Positions 35,706 through 44,149 of a DNA stretch of 64,000 nucleotides are shown here, piece after piece. The DNA comes from Candidatus Mailhella excrementigallinarum (GTDB lineage: Bacteria; Desulfobacterota; Desulfovibrionia; Desulfovibrionales; Desulfovibrionaceae), in NCBI GenBank assembly GCA_944324075.1, contig CALUUZ010000011.1:1-64000 (forward strand). Reading direction: 5' to 3'. The notes under the pieces were generated by a model, which had not been told where the DNA came from, made no database searches, and saw nothing but the letters and a program-made list of their open reading frames with translations. The position numbers and the translations under genes were made by a program. Numbering within the stretch: the first letter of the stretch is position 1; each line of letters starts with the position of its first letter.

Positions 35706-36731
35706 ATGCCCGTGTTCGCGTTCGCCTGCATATTGCTGCTCATGGCGCTGCCCGCGCCCGCGCCGGCTTCGCATGTCCGTCTGGAACCCGGCATGTGCTA
35801 CATGGGGGAACAGTCCGGACACGGCGGAACGCGTGTGGAACTCCAGCTTCTCGATGACAATTTCTTCTCCCTGCGGGAGGTCTTTGCCCCTCGCGGGGGG
35901 CGGCGCGTCACGCGGGATTCCACCGGCGTATGGCGGCAGGTGGAGGACGGCTCCCTGTTGCGCCTGACGAACGGGTACGGACTGTCTCTGCGGCTCAATA
36001 TCGGCGGCGAAGGGAACCTGTACGGTGAATTTTCCTTCAGAGCTTCCCTGCCTCCGATGAGTCTGACGCTGAAGCGGGTTTCCCGTGCTGTACGGCCCTT
36101 TGTGATCATGGGACGGCTGGAGAGGTCTGAAGGCAGACGGGCCAGCCTGACCGACAGTGCCACGGGGAGGGTGTTTTCTCCTGTGGAGGGAGGGGCGCTG
36201 GCGGCGCTTCCGCCGGAAAATCTCCTGTTTGTGGATGCCCTGGTTCTGCCGGAAGCGGCGGGGCTGCGCGTGGAAACGATCCGCAGCTTTTCCCCTTTCA
36301 TGCCGGAAAGTCCGCCGGACAGCGGGGGAGAAGACGTCGCGCGCGGCTTTGCCGGCGCGGCGGAAAATCAGGTCTGGCTGCTGCCGGAACTGCCCGGCGT
36401 GACAGAGGCAAGCTGTTTCTTCAGCGGCATGGAGAGCGGTTCCGGCATGTTGGAAGTGAACGGGCCCGGGCTGCGTCTTGTGGTCTCCGTTGAGGAAAGG
36501 CCCGGACGGCGTCTGGCGTTCACGCTCGGCGAGGAGGATGCCCGGATGCTGCGTGCCGCGGGATTTGAAGAACTGCCGGGAATTTTTTCCGGCGAGTATG
36601 CGTGGTCGCGGGAAGGCGGCACGCTTGTGCTGACTGCCTCCGGTAGGCCGGATCTGCTGCTGGAGGGACGGTTCCGGGGCCGGAGGGATGCCGTGCCGGA
36701 CACTTCAAGCCATTTGAAAAGGATGCCGTGA
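35706..36731 (+). CDS. NlpE-like periplasmic protein inside the secretion operon
   Basis: 341 residues with an N-terminal signal sequence (MPVFAFACILLLMALPAPAPAS). The N-terminal domain (about 25-115) resembles the NlpE/lipocalin fold by pattern: Gly-rich start, RVELQLLDDNFFSLREVF, TGVWRQVEDGSLLRLTNG. The rest is beta-rich and not recognised. There is no lipobox at the signal end. It starts 2 nt after the adaptor and overlaps the TolC gene by the TGATG arrangement, so it is an integral operon member. A role as accessory factor in export or envelope sensing is inference. Confidence 0.6.
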   Translation: MPVFAFACILLLMALPAPAPASHVRLEPGMCYMGEQSGHGGTRVELQLLDDNFFSLREVFAPRGGRRVTRDSTGVWRQVEDGSLLRLTNGYGLSLRLNIGGEGNLYGEFSFRASLPPMSLTLKRVSRAVRPFVIMGRLERSEGRRASLTDSATGRVFSPVEGGALAALPPENLLFVDALVLPEAAGLRVETIRSFSPFMPESPPDSGGEDVARGFAGAAENQVWLLPELPGVTEASCFFSGMESGSGMLEVNGPGLRLVVSVEERPGRRLAFTLGEEDARMLRAAGFEELPGIFSGEYAWSREGGTLVLTASGRPDLLLEGRFRGRRDAVPDTSSHLKRMP

Positions 36732-38065
36732 TGATCTTCCGTCGAGTTCTGCTTTTGCCGTGCGCGCTTCTGCTGGGCGCACTGTTTGCGCCCGGCCTGC
36801 CTGATTCCGCGCGGGGCGCGGAATCGTTCACCATGCGGCAGGCCGTGGAATATGCCCTGAAGGCGAATCCCGGCGTGGAGGCAAAGATTCTGATGCTGGA
36901 ACAGGCCCGGAGGAACGTGGGGGTGGCGCAGAGCTACTTCTGGCCCCGTGTGTCGCTGGTGGGCAGCGCCAACCGTCTTCAGAACGATACGGAAAGCTCG
37001 GCCTACAGCAGTGACGAATACTCGAGCCGCACCAGATCCTGGGGCCTGCGCGCCTCCCTTTCGCTTTTTGCCGGTTTTGCGCATCTGAACAACCTGCAGA
37101 AATCCCGCCTTTCCGTGGAAGTGGAGGAGGCGCGCAGACAGCAGGCCGAACTGGAGCTGGCCTGCAACGTGCAACTGCAGTTTCTGCAACTGCTGAAAAG
37201 CCGTGAGGATCTCAAAAGCGCGGAAGAGGCCGTGGGACGTATCCAGACCCAGCTCAGAGCCGCCGAGGAATTTGTCCGGGTGGGCATGGCCCCGTATGTC
37301 AATATCCTGCAGAACAGAACGGAACTTTCCCGCGCACAGCAGCAGGTGATCCGCGTGCGCAACGATATCCGCAATGCGGAAGTGCAGCTTAACAGATACC
37401 TGGGTTTTTCTCCCGAGCGCCCCGTGCGTTATGTGGGCCGCCTTGGCGATTTCCGCGGCAGGGTGGACATTTCGGAGGAGGCGGCCGTTGAACGCGCCGT
37501 GCTGCACAGGCCGGATCTCATGGTGGCGCGCAAGTCCGTGGAAGTGGCCTACAAGGATATGTATGCCGCCATGGGCGGCTTTCTGCCCCGGGTGGACGCC
37601 ACCTATGACAACATGCACAGCCACAAGGATTACGACAGCAGGCGCTATCGCGACTATGACCGTGACTACTGGTCCATAGGGCTGAACTTCTCCTGGGAAC
37701 TGTTTTCCGGGGGGGGCACAACCTTTTCTTCCCTTGCGGAACGCAAGCGCGCCCAGTCCCTGCGGAAGGAATACGAGGACGCGATGTCCGGCGCCCGCGC
37801 CGACGTCATCCGCGCGCTGCTGGATATCGCCGCGGCGCATGAACTTGTCGGCACGGCGCGCATCGGCGTGGAGGCCGCGCGCGAAAGCTATGCCATGGCG
37901 GACAAACGCTACATGACCAGTACAGGCACCATTACGGAACTGCTTGACGCGCAGCTCCGGCTGACCCAGGCGGAGAACGACGCCAGCCAGGCACTCGCCG
38001 AATACCACAGTGCAAGAGCCAGATTTTACTTCAATATCGGACAGCAGAATCCGGGACTGGAATAG
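36731..38065 (+). CDS. TolC-family outer-membrane channel
   Basis: 444 residues with a signal peptide (MIFRRVLLLPCALLLGALFAPGLPDSARGA). The ATG at 36731 is preferred to the GTG one codon upstream; it overlaps the previous stop. Two repeated helical-hairpin halves of the OEP family: FTMRQAVEYALKANPGVEA at the start of repeat one, RPDLMVARKSVEVAYKDMYAA at repeat two, and YMTSTGTITELLDAQLRLTQAENDASQALAEYHSARARF near the end. It forms the trimeric exit duct of the type I system. Confidence 0.93.
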   Translation: MIFRRVLLLPCALLLGALFAPGLPDSARGAESFTMRQAVEYALKANPGVEAKILMLEQARRNVGVAQSYFWPRVSLVGSANRLQNDTESSAYSSDEYSSRTRSWGLRASLSLFAGFAHLNNLQKSRLSVEVEEARRQQAELELACNVQLQFLQLLKSREDLKSAEEAVGRIQTQLRAAEEFVRVGMAPYVNILQNRTELSRAQQQVIRVRNDIRNAEVQLNRYLGFSPERPVRYVGRLGDFRGRVDISEEAAVERAVLHRPDLMVARKSVEVAYKDMYAAMGGFLPRVDATYDNMHSHKDYDSRRYRDYDRDYWSIGLNFSWELFSGGGTTFSSLAERKRAQSLRKEYEDAMSGARADVIRALLDIAAAHELVGTARIGVEAARESYAMADKRYMTSTGTITELLDAQLRLTQAENDASQALAEYHSARARFYFNIGQQNPGLE

Positions 38066-38112
38066 GACGTTTTCAAAACGAAAGCTCTTCGGGCAACTGG
38101 GAGGGAGAGAGC

Positions 38113-40992
38113 ATGGGAAAATCCCCTGCGCATGGGAATTTTTTCGCCGGAAAAAGTGAGCGGAACGAGCTTCTGACCGATACCCGGACAGGAGGAGGGC
38201 GGAGCCGCCTGGATGTTGCGCTCTGGAAAATCGCCAGAGAAGCGCGCCGGATCTGCCGCCATGCGGGACGGGCTCTTGGCCCGGGACGGAAGGACGGGAA
38301 GGGAAAGAATCTGTCGAAAGGTTTTCCGGAAGGACTGGGAACAGAGATGTTCTTCCGGCAGGGGCCGGACTTTGTCTCTCCCGCGCATATCCGGGCCATG
38401 ATTTCCGATCCGGCCGTGAAGATTGTCAGTTTTGATGTGTTTGACACGCTTCTTGTCCGTCCCGCTCTTCAGCCGCGTGACATCTTTCATCTGCTGGCAA
38501 GGCGTGTGAATGCGCTCTATGGCGTGGATTTCATCAGGATGCGCTGGGATGCGGAGGCCGAACTGGGCCGGATCAACGCCGATATCCATGAAATATATGA
38601 CTTCATGGCCGAAAAGCACGGTCTTGACGCCCGCACCAGGGATGCGCTTCTGGAGGAAGAGGTCCGCTGCGAGACAACCCTGCTTTCACCCCGCCCCGAT
38701 GCGAAGGAACTTTATGATGAGGCCGTGCGGCTGGGCAAACGGGTTATCGCCGTATCCGACATGTATCTTCCGGGAGAGATCATTGCGGATATTCTGCGCC
38801 GGAAAGGTTTTTCCATGGATGCCGTCTATGTCTCCTGCGACTGCGCCGCGCGCAAGAGCGACGGCGCACTGTATGACGTCGTTCTTGCAGGGGAGGGAGG
38901 AGATCCTTCGGAAATTCTGCATGTGGGCGACAACTGGGAATCCGACTATGTGCAGGCGATCAGAAAAAGGCTCACTGCCGTGTGGCTGCCCTCCGTCGCT
39001 GAGATGTGTCGCCGCGGAGGGCCGGGATATGAAGAAATTTTTGCCGATAGCGCGAAAGAAGATCCCATGTGGAGCCTCTACCGGGGGTTCAGCCTGAACA
39101 GGGTTTACGGAAAATGGGAGAGCGCGCCGGCACATGCGGCGCGGGTGGATAACCTGCGACGATTCGCGGAACTGGATATCGCTCCCCTGCTTACCGCGTT
39201 CTGCATCTTTCTGGTTAACGACAGGGAGATCCGGGCTTCCTACGGGAAAATTCATTTCGCCTCGCGTGACGGCTGGCTGCCGTATCAGGTTTACAGCCAT
39301 GTGCGCGCAGCCCTGGGCGGACTTCCCGGAGAATATTTCATGGCGGGAAGGCGCGCGTATTATCCTTTTCTTTACCGGGACTTTTTCGAGTTCGCGGCGG
39401 AACTGTCGGAGCCGGAAGAAAGCTATACGCTGCATGATCTGCTGAAGTGCTATTTCTCGGACAGCCCGCTGTATGACCTTCTTGAGAACTCCTTGAGCGA
39501 ACAGGAAAAGGGACTGCAATTCTTTGCCGACAAGGGGGAATGCCTGAATATTCTGCGCCGCTTCGAGCAGGAGATCGCCGCCTGTCTGGAGGAAAAGCGG
39601 CATCGTGCCCGCGCTTACTACAGGAACATATTCGACAGTTCAGAAAAACGGTATCTCGTCTTTGATCTCGGGTATTCGGGCAGTATCGGCAAGGCGCTTT
39701 CAGCCGTTACCGGGAAGCCGGTGGACAAGATTTATTTCTGGTCCACTGAAAAAAATGAAAAACTTGATTTTGAACAGGGGACGCGAACCAGGGTTTTCAT
39801 GGGAAACGGCTCCTATGCTCCTTATAACCTGTTGCTTGAAGAACTTTTTTCTTCCTGTGAAGGCGGATGTATCGGTTTTACCGACGAACAGACAGGATTA
39901 ATTGAAAATATTCATATTTCTGATGAGCAGAAGCGTGACATGCACGATGTTCATTCGACATGTATTGAATATGCTGAAGATTTCATGTCATGCCTTGGAG
40001 AATATGCACAGTATGCCGTTCTGGAAAAACCGTGGCTGTCATGTGAGGTAAGCAGATTTTTACTGAAAGACAGCCCGTTTTGCAACTTGGATTTATTCCA
40101 TAATATAATATTCCCTGATCCTGTATATCGAAGACTTTCGATGTCGCTGCAAAAGAAAATGGAATATTATATTTGTTTTAAAAATGAATTTTATGGAACA
40201 GGATTTGATAATCCGACAAATGTTATAAGTAATGTTCCAAGGAATATTCGGTCAGGCAGAGTTGGAATTCATATACACTTATATAATCATGTTTTATCTC
40301 ATGAAATTGTACGATATTTGCAAGATTTTCCTGTAAAGTTTGATATGTATGTTACAATTACTGATGGAATGTATAAAAAAACAATAGAAAATATATTCAA
40401 TAGGGCATTTATTCCGTTGCTCGAAAATCTTCTTGTGTTTCCAGTTCCAAATCGCGGCAGGGATATTGCGCCATGGATACTGGGAATGCGTCCTTATCAC
40501 GGAGATTATGAAATTTTCTGTCATATTCATGGCAAGGAATCTTCTCATTTCACATTTGGTGAGGCATGGAGAAAATACCTTTTTGACAATCTCATCCAGC
40601 ACGAGAAGGTGGAAACCATTATTGACGCGTTTTGCCATAATCCCGGCCTGGGATGTCTTTTTCCTCCCATTTTCGGAGAACTCAGGGAATTTATGCTTTC
40701 ACATAATGTTTCACCATTTGGTGTGGACGGTGAGGAGGCAATGGGGGAAAAACTGCTCGCCAGAATGGGCCTGAACGCTGAAATACGCCGGTCCGAACTC
40801 TTTTTCTCACCGGGAACCATGCTCTGGTATCGGCCAGAAGCCCTTCGGCAGATGTTCACGTTTGATCTGCGCCTTGAAGAGTTTGGAGAGGAACCGATAA
40901 CCGTGGGAGGGGACGTGGCCCATGCTCTGGAACGGCTGCCGTCCCTTGTCGCCTCACGCAACGGCTACATGGTCAGGAGTCTGTCTGCATAG
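38113..40992 (+). CDS. HAD-like plus RgpF-like polysaccharide protein
   Basis: 959 residues. About residues 95-300 form a HAD-type hydrolase domain: FDVFDTLLVRP (motif I DxFDT), AVSDMYLP (motif II), CAARKSDGALYDVV (motif III) and HVGDNWESDYV (motif IV). A central region of about 300 residues (ASRDGWLPYQVY, FDLGYSGSIGKALSA) is common in similar cell-wall polysaccharide proteins. From about 715 it matches the rhamnan synthesis protein F pattern: VGIHIHLYNHVLSHEIV, NRGRDIAPWILGM, HIHGKESSH, FFSPGTMLWYRPEAL. Likely a glycosyltransferase or polymer-assembly protein for O-antigen or a surface glycan. Base composition drops sharply within codons for residues about 590-820 and recovers afterwards, so the gene is a compositional mosaic. 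Confidence 0.8.
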   Translation: MGKSPAHGNFFAGKSERNELLTDTRTGGGRSRLDVALWKIAREARRICRHAGRALGPGRKDGKGKNLSKGFPEGLGTEMFFRQGPDFVSPAHIRAMISDPAVKIVSFDVFDTLLVRPALQPRDIFHLLARRVNALYGVDFIRMRWDAEAELGRINADIHEIYDFMAEKHGLDARTRDALLEEEVRCETTLLSPRPDAKELYDEAVRLGKRVIAVSDMYLPGEIIADILRRKGFSMDAVYVSCDCAARKSDGALYDVVLAGEGGDPSEILHVGDNWESDYVQAIRKRLTAVWLPSVAEMCRRGGPGYEEIFADSAKEDPMWSLYRGFSLNRVYGKWESAPAHAARVDNLRRFAELDIAPLLTAFCIFLVNDREIRASYGKIHFASRDGWLPYQVYSHVRAALGGLPGEYFMAGRRAYYPFLYRDFFEFAAELSEPEESYTLHDLLKCYFSDSPLYDLLENSLSEQEKGLQFFADKGECLNILRRFEQEIAACLEEKRHRARAYYRNIFDSSEKRYLVFDLGYSGSIGKALSAVTGKPVDKIYFWSTEKNEKLDFEQGTRTRVFMGNGSYAPYNLLLEELFSSCEGGCIGFTDEQTGLIENIHISDEQKRDMHDVHSTCIEYAEDFMSCLGEYAQYAVLEKPWLSCEVSRFLLKDSPFCNLDLFHNIIFPDPVYRRLSMSLQKKMEYYICFKNEFYGTGFDNPTNVISNVPRNIRSGRVGIHIHLYNHVLSHEIVRYLQDFPVKFDMYVTITDGMYKKTIENIFNRAFIPLLENLLVFPVPNRGRDIAPWILGMRPYHGDYEIFCHIHGKESSHFTFGEAWRKYLFDNLIQHEKVETIIDAFCHNPGLGCLFPPIFGELREFMLSHNVSPFGVDGEEAMGEKLLARMGLNAEIRRSELFFSPGTMLWYRPEALRQMFTFDLRLEEFGEEPITVGGDVAHALERLPSLVASRNGYMVRSLSA

Positions 40993-41057
40993 AAGGGAAG
41001 GCTTTTCTTCCGGAAGTGTCTCCGCGAGTCCCTTCCCTGGACAGGAGAGGAGGTTAT

Positions 41058-42002
41058 ATGAACATCCGCATGGATTCACAGTCCTGCCGCGAACTTGGGG
41101 CGGCAACCAACGTGTTCCGGGCGCGGGCGCAGGCCCTGAATCAGCTTGCCGGCTCTCTGGACGCATCCTTTGTCGATTTTGCCAGGGCGCTGAGCGTGGT
41201 GCGGGGCAGGATTGTCGTGGTGGGAACGGGTCCGAGCGATTGTGCCGCCCGGCATATGGCGCGGCTTCTTTTCTCCATGGGGATACCGGCACTGCATATG
41301 ACGCCCGAGGCGTTTGAGGAAGGCGCGTCTTGGCTGTTCACGCCAGATGACGCCGTGCTGGCCTTTTCGGATGGAGCCGGCGGGTATTTTCTGGAAAATG
41401 TCGCGTTGTCCGCTGCGCTTCGAGATATTGGCCTGTTTGTGGTAGCGGGACCCGGGGAGCGGGTTTCCCCGGCCGCCCGTCAGGTGTTCCGGGTACCCGG
41501 GACATCCCCGGCGGCGGGAGAACCGTTTGTGGCTCCCCTTGTGCGCATGGCGCTTGCGGATGCTCTTGCGCTGGGGCTTATGCGGTACAGGGGTGTGGAT
41601 GTCTCTGCGTGCGGGGCCGTTCCCGCGGGAGGGGGGCATTTTCGTCGCGTAGGCGAAATCATGCGCACGGGAGCGGAGCTGCCGCTGCTCAAGGCGGATG
41701 CCACCCTGGCGCAGGCCAGACTGCTGCTGCGCAGGCATGCCCCCTGTGTGGTGGGCGTTCTGAAACGGGACAGGCTGTCCGGAGTTGTTTCCGATGCGGA
41801 TTTCCGGCGTATGGGCAGCCGCGTGGATATGGATGCTCCGGTGACACGAGCCATGCGGGCGCCCGCGGCGACGCTTCAGGAAGACAGCACCGTGTCGGAG
41901 GCCCTGCTTCTTTTGCGGGAAAGCGGCGCTCCGGCGCTTTTTGTGCTGAGGGATCGCCGCCCGATAGGTCTTGTCGGCCCCTATGACTGCTTCAGGGCAT
42001 AA
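41058..42002 (+). CDS. SIS plus tandem CBS protein, degenerate KpsF/KdsD-like
   Basis: 314 residues from the ATG opening MNIRMDSQSCRELG, after AGGAGAGGAGG. Domain order matches arabinose-5-phosphate isomerases of Kdo synthesis: an SIS domain (RGRIVVVGTGPSDCAARHMARLLFSMGIPALHMTPEA) and two CBS repeats (VGEIMRTGAELPLLKADATL; PVTRAMRAPAATLQEDSTV). The canonical GxGKSG is here GTGPSD, and the usual SxSGET is FSDGAGGY, so substrate-binding residues are altered. It may have a different sugar phosphate, a regulatory role, or be inactive. The genomic place in a polysaccharide cluster supports a carbohydrate role. Confidence 0.75.
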   Translation: MNIRMDSQSCRELGAATNVFRARAQALNQLAGSLDASFVDFARALSVVRGRIVVVGTGPSDCAARHMARLLFSMGIPALHMTPEAFEEGASWLFTPDDAVLAFSDGAGGYFLENVALSAALRDIGLFVVAGPGERVSPAARQVFRVPGTSPAAGEPFVAPLVRMALADALALGLMRYRGVDVSACGAVPAGGGHFRRVGEIMRTGAELPLLKADATLAQARLLLRRHAPCVVGVLKRDRLSGVVSDADFRRMGSRVDMDAPVTRAMRAPAATLQEDSTVSEALLLLRESGAPALFVLRDRRPIGLVGPYDCFRA

Positions 42003-42083
42003 TATGTGGATGGACTGAGAGGCTTGCCGGACTGCATTCATGCCGGCAGTGAATATCTTCAGGCACGATACATTCCGGAAAAT

Positions 42084-43205
42084 ATGTTGAAAGAATCATC
42101 AGCTTCGCGCAGTCCCGGGCTGGATATGGCCCGCGCTCTGGCCATTGCCGCCGTACTGGCGGCGCATTCCGGTCTGTTCTTTGCGCGCTTCTGGCGTGAT
42201 ATGAACAGCTTTTCCTTCTGGAGCGGCGTATTCGGCGTGGAACTTTTTTTTGTCCTGAGCGGTTTGCTTATCGGGAAAATTCTGTTCCGTGACGTGCTTC
42301 CGCACTGTTCATTCCGGAAAATGGGAATCTTCTTTCTCCGGCGCTGGATGCGCACACTGCCTGCCTATTATGCTGTTCTTGCCCTGCTTGTCATATATGC
42401 GTTCGCGGCGCAGGCTCCTCTTCCGCATATCTGGCGTTATGCGGCTTTTCTGCAGAACTGCCCGCCGGAATACGCAGCCTTCTTCCCCGTGAGCTGGAGT
42501 CTTTCTGTGGAGCAGTGGGCATATATCGCCATACCTCCGCTGCTGCTGACGGCGGCGCACCTGCCTTTTTCCGCAAGTCGGGAGTGGCGCATGCTGTGGG
42601 GTATCGTCGCAGCGGTCGCATTCTGCGCCATGATGCGTCTGTACGCGGCAGCGGATGCTCCGGCGTTATGGGATGAGGATTTTCGCAAGCAGGTGCCGTT
42701 CCGTCTCGATGCCGTCCTGTTTGGCGTGGGAGCGGCCTGGCTCAGGCAGTATCGTCCCGGAATCCATGCAAGACTCGGCCATGTTTTTGTCTTTGCCGCC
42801 TCTGTGTCCTTGTTGTGGATATTTGCCCGCCATTATTCGGGAGCCGTATTCCAGCCGGAAGGAAATGTCTTCCTCAAGAGTTTCGGTTTTTCCGTCATTG
42901 ATATGAGCCTTGCTCTGAGTCTGTGCTTTTTGGATTGCAGCGCAGAGCTACGTCATGCGCTGGACCCTGCGGCCCTGCCGGGAAAACTTGCTCTGCTGGG
43001 CAGCCGTTATGCCTATTCCGTGTATCTTGTACACTGGACTCCATTCATATTTTTTTCACAACAGGCGGAAGGTAAATGCATTTATGATGTAATAGGTTTT
43101 TATATTGTTGCTCTATTAATAACATTTTTCATGTCATACAAATTATATTGTTTTATAGAAAAACCTTGTATGAATATAAGACCAAAATTTTATGATGGTG
43201 TATAA
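42084..43205 (+). CDS. Membrane acyltransferase, OafA/YrhL-like
   Basis: 373 residues from the ATG opening MLKESSASRSPGLDMARAL; the longer frame begins within the preceding gene. Acyltransferase-3 signatures: an N-terminal LDMARALAIAAVLAAHSG, FGVELFFVLSGLLIG, the basic FFLRRWMRTLPAYY, and WSLSVEQWAYI. About ten hydrophobic segments. It transfers acetyl or other acyl groups to extracytoplasmic sugars, typically O-antigen. The last 50 codons are AT-rich, unlike the rest, marking the edge of the island that follows. Confidence 0.88.
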   Translation: MLKESSASRSPGLDMARALAIAAVLAAHSGLFFARFWRDMNSFSFWSGVFGVELFFVLSGLLIGKILFRDVLPHCSFRKMGIFFLRRWMRTLPAYYAVLALLVIYAFAAQAPLPHIWRYAAFLQNCPPEYAAFFPVSWSLSVEQWAYIAIPPLLLTAAHLPFSASREWRMLWGIVAAVAFCAMMRLYAAADAPALWDEDFRKQVPFRLDAVLFGVGAAWLRQYRPGIHARLGHVFVFAASVSLLWIFARHYSGAVFQPEGNVFLKSFGFSVIDMSLALSLCFLDCSAELRHALDPAALPGKLALLGSRYAYSVYLVHWTPFIFFSQQAEGKCIYDVIGFYIVALLITFFMSYKLYCFIEKPCMNIRPKFYDGV

Positions 43206-43264
43206 GGTTTATTTTGGTGTGTTATAATGAGATATGAACGAAATTTATGTTATGAGGAATTACA

Positions 43265-44149
43265 ATGAGATATGAAAGAACTGGGTATTATGATGAAAAT
43301 ATCAATGTTCAATGTGTATATGGTGATAAAAATATTGAACATATTATGAAATGTATTATTCCAAATCTTGCAATGACTACAAAAAAAAATATATTTTTTT
43401 TAACAATGAATTATAAAAAACATGGAAAGAGGATTGCATCAGGAAAAATGCATAATATAACTGTTGTAGACATAGAAAAAGATGAAAATAGGCCAACAGG
43501 ATTTGCTGAAAATCATAATATTTTGTTTGAACATTTTACGAAAACTTCTTCCTTTGTATTAATGAATCCAGATTGTATACCGTTGCCTCAAAGTATTGAT
43601 TGTTTATTAAATAGAAAAACTGATGAAGTTGCCATAGTTGAAGGTCGGCAATGGCCTTTTGAGCATCCCAAGGAGTACGATCCGCTTTCTCTAGAAACTC
43701 CGTGGGCTAGTGGGGCATTTGCGCTTATTGATAGTTGTTTTTATGAAAAGGTAAATGGCATGGATCCTCTTTATTTTCTTTATAATGAGGATGTTGATCT
43801 GTCATGGAGAGCATGGCTTAATGGATATAGAGTTTTATATGAACCTTCCGCACAAATTATTCATTTTACAAATGGATATTTTGAGAATAAAACTATTTTA
43901 TCAACTGAAAAATATTTCAGTTTGAGAAACTTTATTTTAATATCAAGAAAATTTTTTGGAAAAGAAGGAGAATATAAAGCGATAGAAATGTTAAGAACTA
44001 GTATTGAAAAAAATATATTCAATTTGATATTGAATGATTATAATAATAATATTGTGAATAGTATTCAAGAATATTATTATGGAAAATATAATAAGCATAT
44101 AAAAATACTTGGAATCAATTTATTTGCTGAAACAGGAGAAAGAGTATGA
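43265..44149 (+). CDS. Glycosyltransferase family 2, rhamnosyltransferase-like
   Basis: 294 residues, very AT-rich. GT2 features: a Rossmann-like start that lacks the common opening, then FVLMNPDCIPLPQSIDCLL (metal-binding DxD-like NPDC), PWASGAFALIDSCFYEKVNGMDPLYFLYNEDVDLSWRAWLNGYRVLYEPSAQIIH, where NEDVDLSWR is the catalytic-base ED motif. Likely adds a sugar to the growing O-antigen. The N-terminus is shorter than usual; AATGAGATATGA occurs twice, at the start and 39 nt upstream. It overlaps the next gene by 4 nt (ATGA). Confidence 0.85.
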   Translation: MRYERTGYYDENINVQCVYGDKNIEHIMKCIIPNLAMTTKKNIFFLTMNYKKHGKRIASGKMHNITVVDIEKDENRPTGFAENHNILFEHFTKTSSFVLMNPDCIPLPQSIDCLLNRKTDEVAIVEGRQWPFEHPKEYDPLSLETPWASGAFALIDSCFYEKVNGMDPLYFLYNEDVDLSWRAWLNGYRVLYEPSAQIIHFTNGYFENKTILSTEKYFSLRNFILISRKFFGKEGEYKAIEMLRTSIEKNIFNLILNDYNNNIVNSIQEYYYGKYNKHIKILGINLFAETGERV

